Source of the DNA: Bacteroidia bacterium
Lineage (GTDB): Bacteria; Bacteroidota; Bacteroidia; Chitinophagales; Chitinophagaceae
NCBI GenBank assembly: GCA_030429205.1
Contig: JAUICZ010000001.1
Span: 1,478,806-1,542,805, forward strand
Direction: 5' to 3'
DNA: 64,000 bases
The notes beneath the pieces were generated by a model. That model worked only from the letters and a program-made list of their open reading frames with translations. It was not told the origin of the DNA and ran no database searches. Below, piece by piece: positions 25,390 to 32,892 of the stretch (position 1 is the stretch's first letter; the number at the start of each line of letters is the position of its first letter). Both the position numbers and the translations under genes were made by a program.

Positions 25390-26796
25390 ATGAGCAATAC
25401 GAGCAGTCAGGATAAGTCGTTCAGAGATTCTATAGCGACTATAGACGAGAAAGGTAAACGGGTGTGGATGTTTCCACAGAAACCCAAGGGGTGGTACTAT
25501 AATGCGAGAACATGGCTGAGTATTGTTTATCTGGTAGTATTCTTCAGTCTGCCATTTATCAAGTACAATGGTCATCCTTTATTTCTGATCAATATTCTTG
25601 AGCGTAAGTTCATTTTATTTGGTCAGATCTTTTGGCCGCAAGATTTCTTCATCTTCGGGTTGGGGATGATCATCTTCATCGTATTCATTGCATTGTTTAC
25701 GGTGGTATTTGGTAGGATATTTTGCGGATGGGTATGTCCTCAAACCATTTTTATGGAAATGGTGTTCCGTAAAATTGAGTATTGGATAGAGGGTAGTGCA
25801 AAAGAGCAGGCTATCCTGGCAAGGAAGCCATGGAACAGTGATAAGATATTTAAGAAAGGTATTAAGTGGTTAGTGTTCTGGGTGATCAGTTTCATCATTG
25901 CCAATACCTTGTTAGCGTATATCATTGGTATTGATGAGTTGAGAGAGATCATTGCTTCACCTATTAGTGAGCATACAGGTGGATTTATAGCCTTGATAAT
26001 ATTTACAACTGTATTCTTCTTTGTTTATTCCTGGTTTCGCGAGCAAGTATGTTTGGTGGTTTGCCCATATGGCAGAATGCAGGGGGTGTTACTAGATAGA
26101 AACTCTATTGTTGTTTCTTACGATCATGTACGTGGAGAACCTAGGGGTAGGTTCAAGAAAAACCAAGAACGTGAAATTGGTGACTGTATAGATTGTCATC
26201 AGTGTGTGAATGTTTGTCCTACCGGTATTGACATCCGCAATGGTACTCAGCTAGAATGTGTGAACTGTACTGCGTGTATTGATGCTTGTGACCATATGAT
26301 GGATGCCGTTGGCTTGGAAAAAGGTTTGATACGTTATGCATCTGAAGCTAATATAGCAGACAAGAAGCCTAATACCTTTACTACACGTATGAAAGCTTAT
26401 ACGGCGGTGATGGTAATATTACTTAGTGTTGAGGCTTTTCTTTTGACTAGCAGAACAGATGTAGGTATTTCTATATTACGTGCACAAGGACAATTATTTC
26501 AAGAGCAACCTAATAATGTACTGAGTAACTTGTATAACTATAAGCTGCTGAATAAAACATATAAAGAGAAAGAGTTGCGTTTTGTGCCGGAGAATTTCGA
26601 AGGAAAAATTGAGCTTGTAGGTAAACAAAAATTAATGGTACCTGGTGAGAGTGACGTTAGCGGTACATTGTTTATCTATATTGATAGAGATGATATTAAA
26701 GAAAGAAAAACAAAGCTTAAGATAGCTGTATATGAAGGTGATAAGAAAATTGAAGTGATAAAAACATCTTTCTTAGGGCCATTTACAGCAGGGTAA
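25390..26796 (+). CDS. ccoG: Cytochrome oxidase accessory protein CcoG (FixG/RdxA)
   Basis: 468-aa membrane ferredoxin-like protein. About five helices carry membrane CxxxCP-type motifs (RIFCGWVCPQTIF, CLVVCPYGR). Two 4Fe-4S motifs follow in a soluble loop (GDCIDCHQCVNVCPTGIDI, then CVNCTACIDACDH), near residues 262-300, with an Ig-like C-terminal domain. CcoG takes part in copper reduction/handling for cbb3 assembly. Located 12 bp after ccoP and 11 bp before ccoH. Confidence 0.94.
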   Translation: MSNTSSQDKSFRDSIATIDEKGKRVWMFPQKPKGWYYNARTWLSIVYLVVFFSLPFIKYNGHPLFLINILERKFILFGQIFWPQDFFIFGLGMIIFIVFIALFTVVFGRIFCGWVCPQTIFMEMVFRKIEYWIEGSAKEQAILARKPWNSDKIFKKGIKWLVFWVISFIIANTLLAYIIGIDELREIIASPISEHTGGFIALIIFTTVFFFVYSWFREQVCLVVCPYGRMQGVLLDRNSIVVSYDHVRGEPRGRFKKNQEREIGDCIDCHQCVNVCPTGIDIRNGTQLECVNCTACIDACDHMMDAVGLEKGLIRYASEANIADKKPNTFTTRMKAYTAVMVILLSVEAFLLTSRTDVGISILRAQGQLFQEQPNNVLSNLYNYKLLNKTYKEKELRFVPENFEGKIELVGKQKLMVPGESDVSGTLFIYIDRDDIKERKTKLKIAVYEGDKKIEVIKTSFLGPFTAG

Positions 26797-26807
26797 AACT
26801 ATTTATT

Positions 26808-27257
26808 ATGAGTAAGAAGAAGTTGAATTGGGGTTGGGGAGTTACTGCATTATACCTTGGTTTTGTAGCATTAATAATTGCACTGGTAGTTGGTAGTATG
26901 CGGCAAGATTTTGATCTTGTTTCGGATGATTATTATCAACAAGAATTAGATTATCAAAACGTATTGGATGCGGGTAAAAATCAGGCTGAATTATCGAAGC
27001 CGGCAACTATCCATGCTAATGAAACATCTGTAACTATCGATTTCCCGGAAGAGTTTAAAGAAGAGTTGATAAACGGTAATGTGCATTTTTATTCACCAAT
27101 AGAAGATGCATGGGATAAGCAAATAGCAATGAATGGGGTGCAAGGTAGTTTTAAAGTGCCGCGCAGCGAATTGCAAAAAACAAAGTACAAGATAAAGTTA
27201 CAGTGGGAAGCAAGAGGGAAAAAGTATTATCAGGAGTCTGACATAACTTTATTCTAA
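26808..27257 (+). CDS. ccoH: FixH/CcoH family cbb3 assembly protein
   Basis: 149-aa protein with one N-terminal helix (GVTALYLGFVALIIALVVGS) and the FixH signature SDDYYQQELDYQNVLDA, followed by a periplasmic beta-rich domain (VTIDFPEE, VHFYSPIEDAWDK, YKIKLQWEARGKKYYQESDI). FixH/CcoH interacts with CcoI/CcoN during copper insertion. Its stop codon shares one base with the next start (TAATG), indicating translational coupling. Confidence 0.88.
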   Translation: MSKKKLNWGWGVTALYLGFVALIIALVVGSMRQDFDLVSDDYYQQELDYQNVLDAGKNQAELSKPATIHANETSVTIDFPEEFKEELINGNVHFYSPIEDAWDKQIAMNGVQGSFKVPRSELQKTKYKIKLQWEARGKKYYQESDITLF

Positions 27258-27964
27258 TGGGTACGTTCAGCATTACAATGGCATTTATTATGGGGTTGAC
27301 AGGCAGCCTGCATTGTGCGGGTATGTGCGGCCCCATTATATGGGTGATGCCATTTCAGGTTCTTACAGGTTGGAAAAAGTGGTTAGGTATAACATTATAC
27401 CATATTGGTAGGATCACCGTATATGCACTGATGGCAGCGATACTGTTTTCATTCAAGTCTCTTTTTCAACCACAGGTACAACAATATGTTTCTATTATTC
27501 TGGGCGCCATTCTTTTATTGGTGGGTTTAGCGTCGTTCTTCCCTACTAAGTTCAATATGGTGAATGTGCCGTGGACAGGTTTTGTAAGAAAGAAGTTGGG
27601 ACACTTTATGGGGCACCCAAGCCTTAGCTCTTTACTTGCTACAGGTATGCTCAACGGGTTATTGCCATGCGGTTTAGTTTATATGGCACTTTCTGCTACT
27701 ATGGCTGCCGATACAGTGCAAACAGCAATGGTTTTAATGTATGCTTTTGGTATAGGCACAGCACCCATGCTAATTGCCTTAACGGTATTGAAAGACAGAA
27801 CAAGATTAATGCAAAGAATGCAATTCAGGAAGTTTGTGCCTGTTGTAATGTTATTTTTCGGAAGTCTGTTTATACTAAGGGGGTTGAATTTGGGGATACC
27901 TTATATAAGTCCCAAAGTAACAATGGAGCAAACGTCTATTAAGGCAGATTGTTGCCATAAATAA
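27257..27964 (+). CDS. TauE/SafE-like (UreH-domain) membrane protein of the cco operon
   Basis: 235-aa protein with about six helices. The first helix carries GLTGSLHCAGMCGPI; a second half-repeat has MLNGLLPCGLVYMAL. This HCxGMCGP and NGxLPCG pattern marks the sulfite-exporter TauE/SafE-like proteins that accompany ccoGHIS operons in many bacteria, where a role in metal or thiol transport for oxidase assembly is suspected but not settled. It overlaps ccoH by one base. The last residues (KADCCHK) are Cys/His-rich, which might bind copper. Confidence 0.8.
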   Translation: MGTFSITMAFIMGLTGSLHCAGMCGPIIWVMPFQVLTGWKKWLGITLYHIGRITVYALMAAILFSFKSLFQPQVQQYVSIILGAILLLVGLASFFPTKFNMVNVPWTGFVRKKLGHFMGHPSLSSLLATGMLNGLLPCGLVYMALSATMAADTVQTAMVLMYAFGIGTAPMLIALTVLKDRTRLMQRMQFRKFVPVVMLFFGSLFILRGLNLGIPYISPKVTMEQTSIKADCCHK

Positions 27965-27990
27965 GGTTGATCGTTTATTGTTAGGTGAGT

Positions 27991-28024
27991 AGGGTTTCGG
28001 TTGGCAGGCTGAAGCCCTATTTTT
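27991..28024 (+). terminator. Terminator of the cco operon
   Basis: Imperfect stem AGGGTTTCGG / CTGAAGCCCT (two G-T pairs) followed by ATTTTTATTC, 27 bp after the last cco gene. Confidence 0.65.
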
Positions 28025-28055
28025 ATTCTATCTTTATTAGTTACTTAATGATACT

Positions 28056-28586
28056 TTGTTGAAGCAGTTGATTGCCATATTGTTATTATCATGCTTAATA
28101 GTGCCCGTGTTGGGTACATATGGCTGGCTTTCTTATGAAAAGTATCAAACAAGGAAATCTGTAAAAAGAAAGCTAAAGAAAACACTATGTAAAAGCGATC
28201 TAACTCATTTGTGTTTTTCCGTAGAAGAGGCGAGAGAGTTGCGATGGGAACATAGTAAAGAGTTTGAATACAAAGGAGAGATGTATGATGTAGTCTATGT
28301 AGAGGAAGCTGAGGGCAATATATCATACTGGTGTTGGTTGGATAAAGATGAAACGTCATTGAATAATATGCTCGCTGATATGACAGAGAGCTTATTAGGA
28401 GAAGATGATGATAGGCAACAGCAAAAACAGAATCTACTCAACTTTATAAAGTCTTTGTATACAGCTGAACACCCTATACAAGCAAAAAGCTTCCTGTTGG
28501 TTTTACAGCGATATCATTTTAGTTTTTGTATAAATACTAAACGCTTTGTTTATCGAGCGGTACCCAATCCACCTCCTCAGGTTTAG
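28056..28586 (+). CDS. Membrane-anchored protein of unknown function upstream of a TonB receptor
   Basis: 176-aa protein with one N-terminal hydrophobic segment (LIAILLLSCLIVPVLGTYGWL), then a Lys/Arg-rich region with CKSDLTHLCFSVEEARELRW, an EYKGEMYDVVYVEE strand pair and Cys-containing segments. I do not recognise the family. The start is TTG and has no ATG competitor. The receptor gene follows after 43 bp, so it may be an accessory to that uptake system or lie in one transcript with it. Confidence 0.55.
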   Translation: MLKQLIAILLLSCLIVPVLGTYGWLSYEKYQTRKSVKRKLKKTLCKSDLTHLCFSVEEARELRWEHSKEFEYKGEMYDVVYVEEAEGNISYWCWLDKDETSLNNMLADMTESLLGEDDDRQQQKQNLLNFIKSLYTAEHPIQAKSFLLVLQRYHFSFCINTKRFVYRAVPNPPPQV

Positions 28587-28629
28587 TGATAATCCGATAC
28601 GTATTTTAATGTTTCACTAAACAACTACA

Positions 28630-31032
28630 ATGAAAAAAATAGTTTATTCATGGTTGTTGGTTTTGGTGTGTACAAGTGTACATGCACAAATCATCACCGT
28701 ATTAGAAAAAGAAAATAAAGCACCTCTGGAAGGGGTGAATGTCGTAAGCGGGTATCCTGCAAATATTGCAGTAACAGACGCGCAGGGGCACGCAAATATA
28801 TCTGACTTTAATAGCAGCGATAAGATACAAGTGAGTATGATAGGTTATGAAAAAGAACTGCTTACATACGAAGAGCTGAGCTACAGGAACTTTACAGTAT
28901 ATCTTAGTAGAGATGGGATATCTCTGGATCATGTAGTTATATCAGCATCAAAGCAAACTCAATCGTCTGCAGATGTTCCATATAAAGTTACTACTATCTC
29001 TGCGCAGAGGACTGCTTTGCAGAACCCTCAAACAGCTGCTGACATGCTGAACATTTCAGGTGAGGTGTTCATACAAAAAAGCCAACAAGGTGGTGGTAGC
29101 CCAATGATTCGAGGTTTTGCAACAAATAGGTTGTTATATACAGTTGATTGCGTAAGAATGAATACTGCAATTTTTAGAAGCGGTAATCTGCAAAATGTAA
29201 TATCTCTGGATCCGTTTGCAATTGAAGAGACAGAAGTACTCTTTGGGCCGGGTTCTGTGATTTATGGAAGTGATGCTATTGGTGGCGTAATGAGTTTCCA
29301 AACCTTAACGCCGCAGTTCTCTAAAAAGGGTAGTGTAGTGTCTTCAGGAAATGCAGTAGTAAGGTACGCGTCAGCAAATAATGAACGCACCGGGCATTTC
29401 GATGTAAACATAGGAGGGAAGAAACTAGCCTCTGTAACTAGTGTTAGTTATAATAACTATGGAGATCTGAGAATGGGTTCAAAAGGCCCGGTTGAGTATA
29501 AAAGACCATATTATGTACAACGTATAGGCGGTAACGATGTGTTAGTAGCAAATGAAGATCCGTTAGTGCAAAAGCCAACTGCATATGAGCAAGTGAATAT
29601 GATGCAGAAGTTGAGGTATGCTCCCAATAAATATTGGGATATACAGTATGGTTTTCATTATTCTCAAACATCTGATTATAGTAGGTACGATAGGCATCTG
29701 AGATCAAGGAAAGGGTTGCCGAGAAGTGCTGAGTGGCGTTACGGTCCGCAAATATGGATGATGAATAATCTGAGTATTACACATAGAGCTGTAAAAGGAG
29801 TTTATGATGTTGCAACTATAAGAGTCGCACATCAACTATTTAAAGAGAGCCGCATAGATAGAGGGTTTAATGATCCTAAACGAAGAACGAGAGAAGAGCA
29901 GGTTAATGCATATTCATTAGGTTATGATTTAAATAAGAAGCTGGGTAAAAACAATCTTTATTATGGGATAGAGGTAGTTAGAGATGAAGTAGATTCAAGA
30001 GGTGTCAATGAAGACATCAATACTGGCATGATCTCAGCAGCGGCTTCCAGGTATCCGCAATCAGATTGGTCTTCTTATGCAGCTTATGTCAGTTACCAGC
30101 ATTTTTTCAGCAAAAAAGTGATTATGCAAGGGGGACTTCGCTACAATCATTATGTTGTTAATGCAAACTTTGATACTAACTTTTATCCATTCCCATTCAG
30201 TACTGCCAGCTTAAGTAAGGGGGCGCTTAGCGGTAGTTTGGGTGGAGTGTATCATCCTGATAAAACATGGTCTGTTCGTTTAAATCTTTCAACAGGTTTC
30301 CGTGCACCAAACATTGATGATATTGGGAAGGTGTTTGATTCTGAACCAGGCTCTGTTGTTGTTCCTAACCCAAGCTTAGGTGCAGAGTATGCATATAATG
30401 GAGAGATCGGTATCGCCAAAGTATTTGGTAAAAGATTTAAAATAGATTTTACCGGTTACTACACTTTGCTGGAGAATGCTTTAGTAAGAAGAAACTTTGC
30501 TTTAAACGGACAGGATAGTATTATCTACGATGGTGCAATGAGTCGTGTACAGGCAATACAAAATGCAGCTACATCAAAGGTGCACGGTGTACAGGCGGGT
30601 ATAGAAGTGAAGTTGTTAAGAGGGGTGACATTGCACTCTAAGTTCAATTACCAACTTGGTGAAGATGAACTGGATAATGGTACATTGAGTCCGTCAAGAC
30701 ATGCCGCTCCCTGGTTTGGCATTTCAAGAGTTGTATACACGAATAATAAATTGACACTAGAAGTAAATACAATTTATAGTGGTGAGCGTACATATGGCAA
30801 TATGCCTTTTGAAGAGATTGGCAAAGACTATTTGTATGCTATTGATAAAAATGGCAGCCCATACTCGCCGGGCTGGTATACATTGAACCTTAAGTTGCTG
30901 TATAAGCTTACTGATAAATTGTGGTTGACCACAGGGTTAGAAAATATTACAGACCAACGTTACAGAACATATAGTTCAGGCGTGGCTGCGGCAGGCAGAA
31001 ATTTTATTATGGCATTAAGAGCTGATTTGTAA
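28630..31032 (+). CDS. TonB-dependent outer-membrane receptor
   Basis: 800-aa receptor. Signal peptide (ending VHAQ), a carboxypeptidase-like regulatory domain (ITVLEKENKAPLEGVNVV..., about 20-95), a plug with MIRGFATNRLLYTVDCVRMN and EVLFGPGSVIYGSDAIGGVM, then a 22-strand-type barrel ending in an outer-membrane C-terminus (GRNFIMALRADL). The plug resembles heme/siderophore-type receptors (GGGSPMIRGF, RSGNLQNVISLDP). The usual DGVRMN is DCVRMN here. Position directly after the cco operon suggests a metal or heme substrate, but this is inference. Confidence 0.88.
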   Translation: MKKIVYSWLLVLVCTSVHAQIITVLEKENKAPLEGVNVVSGYPANIAVTDAQGHANISDFNSSDKIQVSMIGYEKELLTYEELSYRNFTVYLSRDGISLDHVVISASKQTQSSADVPYKVTTISAQRTALQNPQTAADMLNISGEVFIQKSQQGGGSPMIRGFATNRLLYTVDCVRMNTAIFRSGNLQNVISLDPFAIEETEVLFGPGSVIYGSDAIGGVMSFQTLTPQFSKKGSVVSSGNAVVRYASANNERTGHFDVNIGGKKLASVTSVSYNNYGDLRMGSKGPVEYKRPYYVQRIGGNDVLVANEDPLVQKPTAYEQVNMMQKLRYAPNKYWDIQYGFHYSQTSDYSRYDRHLRSRKGLPRSAEWRYGPQIWMMNNLSITHRAVKGVYDVATIRVAHQLFKESRIDRGFNDPKRRTREEQVNAYSLGYDLNKKLGKNNLYYGIEVVRDEVDSRGVNEDINTGMISAAASRYPQSDWSSYAAYVSYQHFFSKKVIMQGGLRYNHYVVNANFDTNFYPFPFSTASLSKGALSGSLGGVYHPDKTWSVRLNLSTGFRAPNIDDIGKVFDSEPGSVVVPNPSLGAEYAYNGEIGIAKVFGKRFKIDFTGYYTLLENALVRRNFALNGQDSIIYDGAMSRVQAIQNAATSKVHGVQAGIEVKLLRGVTLHSKFNYQLGEDELDNGTLSPSRHAAPWFGISRVVYTNNKLTLEVNTIYSGERTYGNMPFEEIGKDYLYAIDKNGSPYSPGWYTLNLKLLYKLTDKLWLTTGLENITDQRYRTYSSGVAAAGRNFIMALRADL

Positions 31033-31043
31033 TACTTTAAGTC

Positions 31044-31081
31044 TAGTGTAAAGGGGAAACGATTTGTTTTCCCTTTATACT
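31044..31081 (+). terminator. Long hairpin after the TonB receptor gene
   Basis: Imperfect stem AGTGTAAAGGGGAAAC / GTTTTCCCTTTATACT with a short loop, 11 bp after the stop. No T-run follows, so it may protect the 3' end rather than terminate. Confidence 0.45.
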
Positions 31082-31148
31082 AAAATACCCAGCAGCACTG
31101 ATATCGTACCATGCCTCAATCACTATTTTTACATTAAATAGTTTTTCT

Positions 31149-31676
31149 ATGAAAAAAATAATTTATTTGTCATTGATGGCATTTACGTTAGGTACTATAT
31201 CATGCTCAAAGAGTAATGATCCGGCACCTGCAAATAACAATAATTCGACTCCTACTACAAATACAAATTATTACTTCACTGCAAAAGTTGATGGCGTAGA
31301 CTGGTCGGCAGATATGCAGAGTAGTAATACTATGGTAAGCTCTCCTCATGCAGGTTCTCTGTCGCTACAAGCCGCATTAAGCGATGTTACTAAGGGCGTT
31401 TTTTTAGCTAACGTGTTCAATTACAATGGTGCAGGAACTTATACTATGGGTACTGGTGGTGGAAACAATTACATTCGCTATACTACAGGCACAGCTGCAA
31501 ATGGTTCATATTCAGCATGGAAAGCAGAAACCCCAGGTAGTACAACAACAGGAAAAATAGTTGTAACGAGTGCTGCAAATGGTGTTGTTGAAGGAACTTT
31601 CGAGTTTGACGGTTATAGTGAAGAGACAAAAGACACAAAAAAAATAACAGAAGGCAAATTCAGAATGAAGAAATAG
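31149..31676 (+). CDS. Lipoprotein, DUF6252-like
   Basis: 175-aa lipoprotein with lipobox TISC and an Asn/Thr-rich spacer (PANNNNSTPTTNTN). A compact beta domain begins YYFTAKVDGVDWSAD, includes YTMGTGGGNNYIRY, and ends GTFEFDGYSEETKDTKKITEGKF. This pattern is typical of small Bacteroidota lipoproteins of the DUF6252 type. Function unknown. Monocistronic with a strong terminator downstream. Confidence 0.7.
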   Translation: MKKIIYLSLMAFTLGTISCSKSNDPAPANNNNSTPTTNTNYYFTAKVDGVDWSADMQSSNTMVSSPHAGSLSLQAALSDVTKGVFLANVFNYNGAGTYTMGTGGGNNYIRYTTGTAANGSYSAWKAETPGSTTTGKIVVTSAANGVVEGTFEFDGYSEETKDTKKITEGKFRMKK

Positions 31677-31694
31677 AATTCTCTTATTAAAAGT

Positions 31695-31724
31695 AAAAGG
31701 GTCTCATAATTGAGACCCTTTTTG
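31695..31724 (+). terminator. Rho-independent terminator
   Basis: Perfect stem AAAGGGTCTCA / TGAGACCCTTT with TAAT loop, running into T's, 19 bp after the lipoprotein stop. Confidence 0.8.
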
Positions 31725-31751
31725 TGTAAAAAGCCAAATGCTTTGTGTTAA

Positions 31752-31765
31752 GTAACATTTGTTAC
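31752..31765. promoter_or_regulatory. Palindrome GTAACA-TT-TGTTAC upstream of an orphan promoter
   Basis: Perfect 6-bp arms. Its centre lies 29.5 bp before the TATATTTG box at 31788, close to -41 from the expected start, the class II activator position. The arms differ from the AACATGA operators. Confidence 0.5.
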
Positions 31766-31787
31766 ATATACAGATGATTTCTATGAG

Positions 31788-31795
31788 TATATTTG
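31788..31795 (+). promoter_or_regulatory. -7 box TATATTTG of an orphan promoter
   Basis: Perfect TAnnTTTG. Transcription would start near 31800 and meet a strong terminator ending at 31850, leaving a transcript of about 50 nt and no convincing gene. Confidence 0.45.
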
Positions 31796-31823
31796 TTCTT
31801 TCATGGTGATAGGGTTTATAGGG

Positions 31824-31850
31824 GCTGAGCGTTTATACGCTCGGCTTTTT
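31824..31850 (+). terminator. Rho-independent terminator without an obvious upstream gene
   Basis: Stem GCTGAGCGT / ACGCTCGGC (one G-T pair), TTAT loop, five T's. It lies beyond the lipoprotein terminator and before the DUF4345-like gene, so it would end a short RNA or attenuate a leader. Confidence 0.7.
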
Positions 31851-31876
31851 GTTTGCAAAAAGCGCATAATCCGTTT

Positions 31877-31907
31877 CAAACAAATGATAATACTTCTCAA
31901 ACAAATG
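31877..31907 (+). promoter_or_regulatory. Direct repeat CAAACAAATG x2 with 21-bp period
   Basis: Copies at 31877-31886 and 31898-31907; the match extends to T[TC]TCAAACAAATG. A two-helical-turn direct repeat is typical of LytTR-family response regulators. It lies just upstream of a CACATTTG -7-like box (31926-31933) serving the next gene. Confidence 0.5.
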
Positions 31908-31964
31908 TCTTAACCCGGTACACCCCACATTTGCATTAGTTATTCGAAAACAATCTAAAACAAT

Positions 31965-32363
31965 ATGCAAATGAACAGTAACAGATTAATCAATGTGTTT
32001 TTAATTATAGCCGGTTTAATTGGCTTATTGGTAGGAGTTGGCCTCGCATTCTTTCCAACTGCAATGGAAGCACAGTATGGCATAGAGATATCAGGTAACA
32101 TAAATCATCTTAGCGAAACCAGAGCTCCGGGAGTAGCCATACTGGCTATTAGTGTTATTATATTATTAGGTGCTTTTAAGCCAAGCTGGAAGTTTTTGGC
32201 ACTTGTATTATCTGCAATTGTGTTCTTGTCGTATGGAGTCGGAAGGTTATTAAGTCTTATGTTAGATGGTGTGCCTATGGAGGGTTTGTTAATGGCAATG
32301 ATAATAGAGTTGTCAATTGGCATAATAGCACTTATAGCATTAAAAAAGCTCAAATGGGCTTAG
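31965..32363 (+). CDS. Four-helix membrane protein, DUF4345-like
   Basis: 132-aa protein with four hydrophobic helices (INVFLIIAGLIGLLVGVGLAF; APGVAILAISVIILLGAF; FLALVLSAIVFLSYGVGRLL; AMIIELSIGIIALIAL). The SETRAPG segment and YGVGRLLSLMLDG loop fit the DUF4345 family of small integral membrane proteins, whose function is unknown. Start: ATG at 31965; a second ATG six bases later is also possible. A 21-bp direct repeat upstream suggests it is regulated. Confidence 0.7.
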   Translation: MQMNSNRLINVFLIIAGLIGLLVGVGLAFFPTAMEAQYGIEISGNINHLSETRAPGVAILAISVIILLGAFKPSWKFLALVLSAIVFLSYGVGRLLSLMLDGVPMEGLLMAMIIELSIGIIALIALKKLKWA

Positions 32364-32394
32364 CAGAATAAACTATTATACTGGTGCTTCGTAC

Positions 32395-32703
32395 TACAGG
32401 TAAAGAGCTGGCTTTCTGCAGAGGCTGAACTGAACACTAAAAAGCCTGTATTGCTCAAGAAGCATTAGACTATGGTTGTGAAGGTGTTGAAATATTCTGC
32501 AATATGGTTGCTTGTTAGGGATGGTTAGCTCATTAATCTACTATTGTGATACACGCTTCTTTGATACTCATTATGATGAGGTAGGAGATTTACGTTATGA
32601 GTATGAAGAAAAGCTTGGTGAACTATTTAAGCCCAAAGGCGACCTGAAAAACTGGTGCGCTTGGTTTGCTTTTGAAGAAACTGCGAGAAAGCTGGTGTAT
32701 TAA
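32395..32703 (+). pseudogene. Decayed gene: conserved hypothetical split across three frames
   Basis: Three consecutive pieces in different frames look like one broken protein: SWLSAEAELNTKKPVLLKKH (ending near 32466), then ALDYGCEGVEIFCNMVA (about 32464-32511), then VSSLIYYCDTRFFDTHYDEV and DLKNWCAWFAFEETARKL to the stop at 32703. The last piece could be read as a 63-aa ORF from TTG, but it begins mid-domain. The pieces together resemble a small conserved protein seen in mobile or accessory regions of Bacteroidota, possibly DUF7222-like; that family link is from memory and uncertain. Confidence 0.5.
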
Positions 32704-32763
32704 TTCTTGTGCAAATGAAAAAAGGTTTTCAGGGATGAAACCTTGAAAACCTTTACTGTAGTG

Positions 32764-32837
32764 CTCCTCTTGTTGGACTCGAACCAACGACCCTCTGATT
32801 AACAGTCAGATGCTCTAACCAGCTGAGCTAAAGAGGA
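32764..32837 (-). tRNA. tRNA-Asn (anticodon GTT)
   Basis: 74-nt minus-strand cloverleaf. Acceptor TCCTCTT pairs with AAGAGGA with G as discriminator; the anticodon stem-loop CTGACTGTTAATCAG has GTT, the D-arm AGCTCAGCTGGTTAGAGC, and the T-arm GTTGGTTCGAGTCCAAC (one mismatch-free stem). Confidence 0.93.
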
Positions 32838-32892
32838 ATCTCTGTTTGGGTTTGCAAAAATAAACACTTTCTGATTTCTGCAAAACTTTTTC

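Noticed and set aside
32512-32703. Intact 63-aa gene
   Set aside because: Begins inside a domain and upstream protein-like sequence continues in other frames; treated as the end of a pseudogene.
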